A DNA stretch of 25,823 bases from Candidatus Tayloriibacteriota bacterium (GTDB taxonomy: Bacteria > Patescibacteriota > Minisyncoccia > Phycocordibacterales > PALSA-1337). A model generated the notes under the pieces. The model did no database searches and was not told the DNA's origin. It was given only the letters and a program-made list of their open reading frames with translations. Shown here piece by piece: positions 17,964 through 24,511 of the stretch. Both the position numbers and the translations under genes were made by a program. Numbering within the stretch: the first letter of the stretch is position 1; the number at the start of each line of letters is the position of its first letter. The stretch lies in the NCBI GenBank assembly GCA_023269245.1, contig JAHFMB010000006.1, positions 1 to 25,823 on the forward strand, given 5' to 3'.

Positions 17964-20906
17964 ATGACAGAGGAAGCATTCAACCTCCGATACAAACGCC
18001 TGAACAAGCCCCAAAAGGAGGCAGTAGATGCCATCGAAGGCCCTGTCATGGTTATAGCTGGCCCCGGAACGGGCAAAACCACGATTCTGACACTTCGTAT
18101 TGCCAACATTCTCAAGCGTACTGACACTCCTGCAAATGGCATTTTAGCTATTACCTATACTGATGCGGGTGTTAAAGCCATGCGTCAGAAATTACAGGGT
18201 ATCATTGGAGATCGTGCACACGATGTCCGCATACATACATTTCACGGATTTGCTTCATCGGTCATCGCTGAATACCCTGATCATTTCTTACATTTAAGTG
18301 ATTTGAAACAGATGACGGACATCGAGCAGGAGTCCTTGATTCGCGCAATTATTTCTGACCCAAAGTTTTCCGATATTAGACCAGCAGGAAAACCTGATGC
18401 TTACGTTTCAGGCATTATTCGCAGCATTGATGATGCAAAAAGGGAGGCGCTTACTCCTGGAATGGTCCGACAGTTTGCCCAAGATGAAATCGAGCGTATC
18501 AAGAATGACGAAGAATCCATTTCGACCCGCGGTGCTACCAAGGGGCAACTTAAAGCGGACGCCAAAGAAATGATCGAAAAATATGGCCGCACTATTTTAT
18601 TTGGCGATGTCTATGAACTGTATGAGATGAAAAAATTGGAGGCGAAAAAGATGGACTTTAATGATTTAATCATTGAGTTGTTACTTGCATTGCGAAAAGA
18701 CGAATTACTTTTACGATTAATTCAGGAACGCTACTTGTATCTACATATCGACGAACATCAGGACACCAACGACGCGCAGAACTTTATAGTCGGTCTGATC
18801 GCAGAATTTTTTGATACGCCGAATATCTTTATTGTTGGTGATGAAAAACAGGCCATCTATCGTTTTCAGGGCGCATCCGTGGAGAACTTTCTATTATTGC
18901 AAAAGAAGTGGCCGTCTATGAAGCTTATTTCTTTGGATACCAACTACCGTTCTCATCAAAGTATCCTTGATGCAAGTTTTGGCATGATTGAGAAAAATTA
19001 TGAAGAGGGCGAGCATGCGGATTTACGAATTAAGTTGAAATCGGGAAGTGATGACGAGGCGCGCCCGATTGACGTTGTTATTGGGGAAAATGTATCGGCC
19101 ATCGAATTACACATGGTCAATGAACTGCGCACTCTTACAGAAAAAGAACCCAAAACTACAGCCGCTATCATTGTTAGACGCAATCGAGATTTGGACAGGG
19201 TGATTCGTCTTCTTGAATCACATCACATTCCTGTATCGTCAGAAAGAAGCGTCGACATTTTCAGTCACCCGGTTGGTCGGCTCTTTTTTGATTTGATTGA
19301 ATATTTGGCAGATTCATCAAAAACAGATGCTTTAGCCAGAACGGTAATCGCTGGCATGTGGAATATACCATTTGAAAAAGGTACTGAAGTGGTCAAGTTA
19401 CTACGAAGTGGTCAGCCGGTAGAGATTGGTAATCTGCTCAAAATACAGCGATCTATGCTCAATGATGGAGCCATCGGGTTTCTTATTCATGCCGCAGAGG
19501 AGTCTAGTTTTACCACTTTGGTTGCGCGAAATCCCTCGTATATTCATGTGTGGCGGGGCATTATTTCATTGGCTGAATCACTGACACGCGAAGGCGATCT
19601 GCGCGACCCTGCTGAGCTCATCCGCAACATGCTGGCATATCGTACTTCAGCTGAGACACGGACAGTGAAAGTCTCAGTTGGTGCCCCTGACGTCCCAATT
19701 CAAGCCATGACGGCGCATGGCAGCAAGGGGCTTGAATTCGATTACGTTTTTATCCCATACGCCACGGAGGAATCATGGATTGGCAAACCCCGAGGCGCCT
19801 CATTCGTGTTGCCGAAGAAGAGAACCACTGAAAGCGATATTCGCGACGTGCGCCGTCTGTTTTATGTCGCACTAACTCGCGCACGAAAACAGGTAACTGT
19901 ATTGACTGCACAAGAAGAATCGGATGGAAAAATGTTGGAGCCAGTTCGATTTATTGACGAGCTTGATGAGAAGCATGTGGCAAGTGTTGAATTGCCGCGG
20001 GTAGGAGTAGATGAGGTTCATGTGCACGGAGAAAGGAGTACGAAGCAGGAAGCAGGGAGTTCGGAAACTGACGGGATTTCCCAGAAACTTATCGACATTA
20101 CCAAGCACACGCTTCTAACTAACGGCTTGTCGGTTACGGCACTCAATCATTTTCTCGAATGCCCGAATACATTTTTGTATCAAAGTATTCTGAAATTGCC
20201 GCAAGCTCCGTCAGTTGCCGCTGAAAAGGGCACGGCCATGCACTCGGCCTTTGATGCGATTTGGAATGCAAAAGTAAAAACTGCGTTGGAAATTGAAGTA
20301 CTTTTAATAGAAAGGATTAACGAATACTTTAAGACATCATTCTTGCCAAGTACCGAAAAGACCTCTGCTCTTAAAGAATTGCTTGCTGATGCGCCGGCTG
20401 TGGCACGGGCGCTTGAATCACATTTTACTCAAGGAGAAAAAGCCCAGGTATTCACCGAGACTTGGGTGGAGACGGAATTCGTTGCAGCATACAAAGGGCA
20501 GACCGTCCGAATACCGCTACATGGAAAATTAGATGCAATCATTGATGTGGGTAATTCTGTCAACGTTTTTGACTACAAAACAAAGCAGGCTATGTCAGTC
20601 AATGCCATCAAGGGCGAGACCAAGAGTGATTCCAGCGGCAAGTATTTTCGTCAACTCATTTTTTATAAAATGCTTCTGCAGCATGATCCACGATGGCGTT
20701 CTCGATCCATTATTCCAGCGCTCGTATTCGTTTCTCCTGATGAAAAGGGAAGGTGTCCGACGGTGACATTGCCGATTGAGCAGGCAGATATTGAACGAGT
20801 CAAAAAGGAAATCCAGACTCTCGTTGATGCGGTGTGGAATGGTGATATTGCCCGAACAAAATGCGATGATATGAAATGCAAATGGTGCGGAGTGAGAGGG
20901 GTGTAG
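17964..20906 (+). CDS. UvrD/Rep-type helicase fused to a PD-(D/E)XK (RecB/AddB-like) nuclease with a probable Fe-S cluster
   Basis: This 980-aa protein has superfamily 1A helicase motifs: Walker A AGPGTGKTT (32-40), motif II DEHQDT (263-268; the usual form is DEYQDT), GDEKQAIYRFQGA, LDTNYRSHQSI, TAHGSKGLEFDYVFIP, and RRLFYVALTRARK. From about residue 715 a RecB-family nuclease domain follows, with SVTALNHFLECPNTFLYQ, EKGTAMHSAFD, GKLDAIID...VFDYKTK and a C-terminal CDDMKCKWC. Cys733 with Cys967, Cys972 and Cys975 matches the split four-cysteine iron-sulfur arrangement of AddB and Cas4-like nucleases. A single-chain helicase-nuclease of this kind probably processes double-strand DNA ends, perhaps in place of RecBCD or AddAB (inference). 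A leaderless start is set by the -10 box 6 nt upstream. It converges on the DsbA gene with 5 bp between stops. Confidence 0.93.
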   Translation: MTEEAFNLRYKRLNKPQKEAVDAIEGPVMVIAGPGTGKTTILTLRIANILKRTDTPANGILAITYTDAGVKAMRQKLQGIIGDRAHDVRIHTFHGFASSVIAEYPDHFLHLSDLKQMTDIEQESLIRAIISDPKFSDIRPAGKPDAYVSGIIRSIDDAKREALTPGMVRQFAQDEIERIKNDEESISTRGATKGQLKADAKEMIEKYGRTILFGDVYELYEMKKLEAKKMDFNDLIIELLLALRKDELLLRLIQERYLYLHIDEHQDTNDAQNFIVGLIAEFFDTPNIFIVGDEKQAIYRFQGASVENFLLLQKKWPSMKLISLDTNYRSHQSILDASFGMIEKNYEEGEHADLRIKLKSGSDDEARPIDVVIGENVSAIELHMVNELRTLTEKEPKTTAAIIVRRNRDLDRVIRLLESHHIPVSSERSVDIFSHPVGRLFFDLIEYLADSSKTDALARTVIAGMWNIPFEKGTEVVKLLRSGQPVEIGNLLKIQRSMLNDGAIGFLIHAAEESSFTTLVARNPSYIHVWRGIISLAESLTREGDLRDPAELIRNMLAYRTSAETRTVKVSVGAPDVPIQAMTAHGSKGLEFDYVFIPYATEESWIGKPRGASFVLPKKRTTESDIRDVRRLFYVALTRARKQVTVLTAQEESDGKMLEPVRFIDELDEKHVASVELPRVGVDEVHVHGERSTKQEAGSSETDGISQKLIDITKHTLLTNGLSVTALNHFLECPNTFLYQSILKLPQAPSVAAEKGTAMHSAFDAIWNAKVKTALEIEVLLIERINEYFKTSFLPSTEKTSALKELLADAPAVARALESHFTQGEKAQVFTETWVETEFVAAYKGQTVRIPLHGKLDAIIDVGNSVNVFDYKTKQAMSVNAIKGETKSDSSGKYFRQLIFYKMLLQHDPRWRSRSIIPALVFVSPDEKGRCPTVTLPIEQADIERVKKEIQTLVDAVWNGDIARTKCDDMKCKWCGVRGV

Positions 20907-20911
20907 ATTGC

Positions 20912-21733
20912 TTATTTCACCTCCATTAGCAATGGCTCAAGGATCGCCTTTAGTGCACTCTCAGGAACTGCGCCACTCATGACTATGCGAAGCCTATCAG
21001 TCGACATGATAACCGGTACGCCCATCTGTACCTGCAGATCAGCGATTATGACATCTAGGCTTTTTGGTGCCGGCTTTGAAAGGACAAAAATACTTGTTGG
21101 AGTGCCGGAGACGCCTGCATTTATACCATCAAGATACTGCTTCTCGATTTTTTCCTTGAACCTTCCACTGGTTAGGCACTCATTGAATGAAACTGCATCT
21201 AGGCCAGCAAACTGCGCAATGTCCGGGAGAAGTTTTTGGTCAAGACTTTTACCTTGGTCTGATGGAGTGATTTCGTATAGGCGATGGACATATTTCCAGA
21301 ATGCACCATTGCCGCCAAGTGCGGCTGCACACTCAAATGCCTGGGATTCACGTCCGGCATTCGGGTGGAGAATGCGACCTTGTGCATCAGGTTTATCGAG
21401 CGGGAATGCACGGTATACCCAGGCTACATTGCCGGTCGGGCCATATTCTTCGATGAGTTTTTTCATCGTCGGATGAAATGTTTTGCAGAATGGGCATGAT
21501 GGGTCCGAAAATTCGACAATTCGCACTGCGGCGTTCGGATTACCGAGAATGTGGTCTGAGGCAGTAATTGGGGTCAGCGTGATTTCGATGCGCTGAGGCT
21601 GCTGTACATTCTGTGTTGTCAGCGCAGGAGCTTGTGCTGGTTTGAAGACATAGATAAGCGCTACTGCGATGATTGCTGCTGCGATGATAATCGCACCGGG
21701 GATAGTTAGGGCACTGCCTTGTCGTTGGTCCAT
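20912..21733 (-). CDS. DsbA-family thiol-disulfide oxidoreductase, membrane-anchored
   Basis: This 273-aa protein has an N-terminal anchor (about residues 11-30) and then a thioredoxin-fold domain with an inserted helical region. The redox motif is CPFC (Cys80, Cys83, in EFSDPSCPFCKTFHPTM) and the cis-proline loop is GVSGTPTSIFVL. It matches the Thioredoxin_4/DsbA-like group that forms or shuffles disulfides in exported proteins. The PKD surface protein in this window has paired cysteines that could be clients (inference). The C-terminal 40 residues (about 235-273) form an extra segment that may be a small helical cap. The exonuclease gene lies 37 nt upstream on the same strand. A TACAAT box at the exonuclease stop could give it its own promoter. 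Confidence 0.87.
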   Translation of the reverse strand: MDQRQGSALTIPGAIIIAAAIIAVALIYVFKPAQAPALTTQNVQQPQRIEITLTPITASDHILGNPNAAVRIVEFSDPSCPFCKTFHPTMKKLIEEYGPTGNVAWVYRAFPLDKPDAQGRILHPNAGRESQAFECAAALGGNGAFWKYVHRLYEITPSDQGKSLDQKLLPDIAQFAGLDAVSFNECLTSGRFKEKIEKQYLDGINAGVSGTPTSIFVLSKPAPKSLDVIIADLQVQMGVPVIMSTDRLRIVMSGAVPESALKAILEPLLMEVK

Positions 21734-21770
21734 AGTGTGAAGTTAGTAGATAATGTGCTCCAATTGTACC

Positions 21771-22346
21771 CTAAAACGGTAGCGTATACGTCATGGCATG
21801 GGGAATACTGTTTTCCCATTCCGCCGTGTTGAGTTTGACCTCTTTGACCGCGCCAAGCTCCTTGTATTTCAGATGTTTGTTCTCTAGGGCATAGTCGTAT
21901 AAATCGCGCGTCAGCCGCACATCCTCGATACAGTACTTGATCACCTTGTCGATCTCGCCATTTCGCCACCACTCGATAGCGTCGAGGCCGTGACCCGATT
22001 TATTTCGTTGTAATGTTGCTTCTCCGACAGTGTCCAATTTGAGGCGACGTCCCAACACAAGTTGTACTTCGCGCATCAAGTCAATGCTTTTAATTTTAGT
22101 TAGATCACCTGGATAGTATTTGTTGAGCAGGGGAATATCAAAGTGATCACCGTTCCAGGTCACGAGAGCATCGGCTTGCTCGAGAGTCTGCCAGAGTTTA
22201 CCGAAGTCCTTTTCTAGAAAGCTGGAGAATTCGTTTGTGAATGAATCGTGGATGCCTACGACTGAAATATCGAGAGCAGCCGGATCATTGGATCCCACAT
22301 CCTGAAAGATGTTTTTTGTTTCTATATCGAATGTGATGACACGCAT
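21771..22346 (-). CDS. DEDDy-type 3'-5' exonuclease (RNase H-like fold)
   Basis: This 191-aa protein shows the three DEDD exonuclease motifs: FDIET (Asp7, Glu9), WNGDHFDIPLL (Asp70) and YCIEDVRLTRDLY (Tyr138, Asp142; the Tyr marks the DEDDy subgroup, as in polymerase proofreading domains and YprB-like proteins). There is no polymerase domain, so it is a stand-alone nuclease acting on DNA or RNA 3' ends. The ATG at 22344-22346 (MRVITFDIET) is preferred. The upstream ATG (MSPMRV) overlaps the -10 box TACAAT, which ends 7 nt before the chosen start. The promoter is wedged against the terminator of the preceding 137-aa gene. DsbA follows downstream. Confidence 0.85.
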   Translation of the reverse strand: MRVITFDIETKNIFQDVGSNDPAALDISVVGIHDSFTNEFSSFLEKDFGKLWQTLEQADALVTWNGDHFDIPLLNKYYPGDLTKIKSIDLMREVQLVLGRRLKLDTVGEATLQRNKSGHGLDAIEWWRNGEIDKVIKYCIEDVRLTRDLYDYALENKHLKYKELGAVKEVKLNTAEWENSIPHAMTYTLPF

Positions 22347-22353
22347 AGGGGAC

Positions 22354-22359
22354 ATTGTA
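22354..22359 (-). promoter_or_regulatory. -10 box of the exonuclease gene
   Basis: TACAAT on the minus strand ends 7 nt before the ATG at 22346. A TG directly precedes it, without the usual one-base gap. It is next to the U-tract of the preceding terminator. Confidence 0.55.
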
Positions 22360-22363
22360 CAGG

Positions 22364-22400
22364 AAAAATAAAAAACCCGCACTCACTGGAGCGAGTGGGG
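22364..22400 (-). terminator. Intrinsic terminator of the 137-aa gene
   Basis: On the minus strand CCCCACTC (22400-22393) pairs with GAGTGCGGG (22384-22376) with one bulged base, followed by TTTTTTATTTTT. It begins about 20 nt after the stop codon. Confidence 0.8.
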
Positions 22401-22420
22401 CTGGCGAACCGCCTGCGACA

Positions 22421-22834
22421 TCAAGCCGCGACGGGTAAGAGGTGCAGATGATGCTCAACAATTGTCTGCAATGACCCAAGTTTCCAAAAGTCCGGGGCCT
22501 GGACAAAGAGTACTTGATCGTGGCTGATCAGGCGTTCCTGCTCAGGGCTGGCATTGAGGAGAATGAAAGTGGTTTCAGGGCGCAGTTGCCGAAGGTCGTG
22601 GATGAGCAATGGTCCTGCACTTATGCCGTTGTCTGATACGGCGGGGTCTATACCGCTATGCAGAGGGTGAAACGGCTCGGTCACCACGAGTGCAATGGGA
22701 CTCCCGAGAGTCTTTGCGAGTCGCAAGGCTTCGTCCCCATACACATGGTACACATCATGGTCAGGAATGTGGCGCAATTTGCCAAAAACGTAGGCCATGT
22801 TTGCACAGCCAACAACAAGGATCGTGGGTCTCAT
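22421..22834 (-). CDS. Hypothetical 137-aa alpha/beta protein (receiver-like?)
   Basis: I do not recognise this protein. It opens with a hydrophobic strand (MRPTILVVGCANMAYVF) and alternates likely strands and helices (IALVVTEPFHP, PLLIHDLRQLRPETTFILLNASPEQ, VLFVQAPDFWKLGSLQTIVEHHLHLL). The layout recalls a response-regulator receiver or other flavodoxin-like fold: the helix LRQLRPETTFILLNA resembles the receiver helix-4/strand-4 segment. However, the usual acidic pocket and phospho-Asp are not obvious, so a degenerate receiver is only one option. It is monocistronic, with its own TTGACA promoter, a leader of about 24 nt and a terminator. It is enriched in His and Pro near the C-terminus. Confidence 0.7.
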   Translation of the reverse strand: MRPTILVVGCANMAYVFGKLRHIPDHDVYHVYGDEALRLAKTLGSPIALVVTEPFHPLHSGIDPAVSDNGISAGPLLIHDLRQLRPETTFILLNASPEQERLISHDQVLFVQAPDFWKLGSLQTIVEHHLHLLPVAA

Positions 22835-22864
22835 AAATACATGATTTCAAACTGTTCGACACCA

Positions 22865-22893
22865 ATGATGCCGTACCTGAGTATATATGTCAA
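22865..22893 (-). promoter_or_regulatory. Promoter of the 137-aa gene
   Basis: On the minus strand a consensus TTGACA (22888-22893), a 17-bp spacer and CATCAT (22865-22870) are seen. It begins only 5 bp after the hisS stop codon. Confidence 0.55.
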
Positions 22894-22897
22894 ACCC

Positions 22898-24205
22898 CTA
22901 TGTGCGGATAGTTCTAGCCAATTCTTCGTCACTACCAGAGAGCTCTTCACCCGTAGCCAGTATTTTCATACGAAGTTTGCCGTTTTTGACTTCTTCGTCG
23001 CCGATGCAGATAACTCGGGGAACCCCTCTCTTGTCAGCATTTTTAATCTGATCGCCGACTTTCTTGTTGGATACATCAACAAGTACTCGGATATTTTTGG
23101 CCCTGAATGATTGGGCGATTTCAAGGGCGTAGGGAGTACTCTGATCGCCAACCACACAAAGCGCGACATCGGCAGGCGCGGAATTTTTTTGAATCGCGTT
23201 GTACGTTTCCATGAGATCTCGAGCGACGACGTCTCCCGCGCCAAAACCAAAAGCAGGAACTTTTTCATTGCCGAACAGGGAAAGCAGGTCATCATATCGT
23301 CCGCCGCCGAATACGGAACGGCGATTGAGTGGATTGAGGTCATAGACTTCGAACACGATGCCGGTGTAATAGTCGAATCCACGCATCAACGTCTGGTCAA
23401 AACGAGCGTTAGTAATGCCGAGACGCTCCAAGCCGGCTAAACATTCGCGAATTTCCTTGAGTCCGACATGTTCTTCGGTTGTCTGCGGCAGGCTTGAAGC
23501 AAATTCCTCAAAGTTTTTTGAATTGAGTAATATTAAAAATTGTTTTGTTTTATCGCCGAGCACGTCCGTAGCGGCCGCCTCAAACCATTCAGGCTTTACT
23601 TTGTCCTTCTTATCAATAAGCTTCGAGATTTTCTGTGCAGCAGCTTCGTCCAAGCCGAACACGTCGCGAGTCACGTAATTCATGATCTTGCGATTGTTGA
23701 TGCGGATTTCAAAGTCGGTGTCTGTGAGACCGAAAGATCGGGTAATGTCATAGGCAATGTTTATCACCTCAATCTCTGCGGCAATTGATTCAACGCCAAA
23801 TATATCCACGTTGAGCTGCCAATGTTCGCGGACCCGGCCTCGCTGCGGCTGTTCATATCGAAAAAGGTTCGGGATTGAATACCAACGAAGAGGAAAGACG
23901 AGCTCACGTTTGCGTGCGGCAACCATGCGTGCAAGACTCGGGGTCATTTCAGGGCGAAGTGTCACTTCTCGATCTCCACGGTCGGTAAACGTATACGTCT
24001 GTTCGTTCACGATTTCATCACCTGACTTTGCCTTGTACAGTTCGGCTGGTTCGAGTACAGAAGCGCCGTATTCCTCATACCCGTACATTTCAACCGTTTT
24101 TCTCCAAATATCAAAAATCTGCTTCTCCACTGCCATCTCGGAAGGGAAGAAGTCTCGGACGCCTTTGTAGGCATCAGTTGATAGCTTTTTCATGTCTTTT
24201 GACAT
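22898..24205 (-). CDS. hisS: Histidyl-tRNA synthetase
   Basis: This 435-aa class II aminoacyl-tRNA synthetase has motif 1 around GVRDFFPSEMAVEKQIFDIWRKT, TLRPEMTPSLARM, motif 2 WYSIPNLFRYEQPQRGRVREHWQLNVDIFG, the HisRS-specific RGFDYYTGIVFEVY, and motif 3 FGGGRYDDLLSLFG...PAFGFGAGDV. A C-terminal anticodon-binding domain begins near ADVALCVVGDQ. It charges tRNA-His. The start MSKDMKKLSTDAYKGVRDF (ATG 24203-24205) is chosen because a perfect-spacing TGCTACAAT box ends 6 nt upstream. The frame is open further upstream, but that extension passes through the promoter and a long inverted repeat. No terminator is visible downstream. Confidence 0.95.
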   Translation of the reverse strand: MSKDMKKLSTDAYKGVRDFFPSEMAVEKQIFDIWRKTVEMYGYEEYGASVLEPAELYKAKSGDEIVNEQTYTFTDRGDREVTLRPEMTPSLARMVAARKRELVFPLRWYSIPNLFRYEQPQRGRVREHWQLNVDIFGVESIAAEIEVINIAYDITRSFGLTDTDFEIRINNRKIMNYVTRDVFGLDEAAAQKISKLIDKKDKVKPEWFEAAATDVLGDKTKQFLILLNSKNFEEFASSLPQTTEEHVGLKEIRECLAGLERLGITNARFDQTLMRGFDYYTGIVFEVYDLNPLNRRSVFGGGRYDDLLSLFGNEKVPAFGFGAGDVVARDLMETYNAIQKNSAPADVALCVVGDQSTPYALEIAQSFRAKNIRVLVDVSNKKVGDQIKNADKRGVPRVICIGDEEVKNGKLRMKILATGEELSGSDEELARTIRT

Positions 24206-24211
24206 GCGACT

Positions 24212-24240
24212 ATTGTAGCAAATTATTACTAAAGTGTAAG
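24212..24240 (-). promoter_or_regulatory. hisS promoter
   Basis: On the minus strand CTTACA (24235-24240), a 17-bp spacer and TACAAT (24212-24217, preceded by TGC) end 6 nt before the ATG. The -35 directly abuts the long inverted repeat at 24241, which could affect it if extruded or bound by protein. Confidence 0.65.
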
Positions 24241-24365
24241 CACCGAGGCGCAGCATATGTGCTCTGTGGCGCAAATAGTAGCTACCACTTTCTCCGTCTA
24301 CATCATCGTTTATTGGAGCCAGAGAGCACATATGCTGCGCCTCGGTGTCCTATCGTTTATTGGAG
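24241..24365. repeat. Long inverted repeat with flanking direct repeats between hisS and the PKD gene
   Basis: A 25-bp arm at 24241-24265 (starting CACCGAGGCG) is perfectly inverted at 24323-24347, with three further matches inward after one mismatch and a spacer of about 57 nt. The right arm is bracketed by 14-bp direct copies of ATCGTTTATTGGAG (24305-24318 and 24352-24365). Each arm contains a near-palindrome around CATATG. No ORF is supported inside. It could be a small non-autonomous mobile element, a dispersed repeat or a cruciform-forming insulator. Confidence 0.8.
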
Positions 24366-24403
24366 TGACAAGGCACCTGTCATGCGAAACTGTGTCTAGC
24401 TAC

Positions 24404-24432
24404 TTGACTTTTTCTATATTTTGGTATACAAT
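24404..24432 (+). promoter_or_regulatory. Promoter of the PKD surface-protein gene
   Basis: TTGACT (24404-24409), a 17-bp spacer and TACAAT (24427-24432) make one of the best sigma-70 promoters in the window. It implies a 5' leader of about 70 nt. Confidence 0.75.
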
Positions 24433-24469
24433 ACTGACCATTACTACATATAAGAGCCGTATGATTACT

Positions 24470-24491
24470 ATATGGCTTAATATAGCCATAT
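24470..24491 (+). promoter_or_regulatory. Hairpin in the 5' leader of the PKD gene
   Basis: ATATGGCT (24470-24477) pairs with AGCCATAT (24484-24491) around loop TAATAT, with further ACTA/TAGT pairing outside. It lies 20 nt before the ATG. It may stabilise the mRNA of an abundant surface protein or mask the start; no riboswitch class is recognised. Confidence 0.5.
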
Positions 24492-24511
24492 TGTAGTGAT
24501 ATATAACATTT

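Noticed and set aside
17517..18014. 165-codon frame on the minus strand across the rpoD end and helicase start
   Set aside because: It is a shadow of the region 3/4 codons of sigma-70. It crosses the helicase promoter and has no support.
24206..24331. 42-residue N-terminal extension of HisRS
   Set aside because: It would run through the -10/-35 boxes and the long inverted repeat. HisRS homologues start at the equivalent of MSKDMKKLSTDAYKGVRDF.
24241..24365. CRISPR-like array
   Set aside because: Only two direct copies of 14 bp are present, with inverted arms rather than regularly spaced repeats. No cas gene is in the window.
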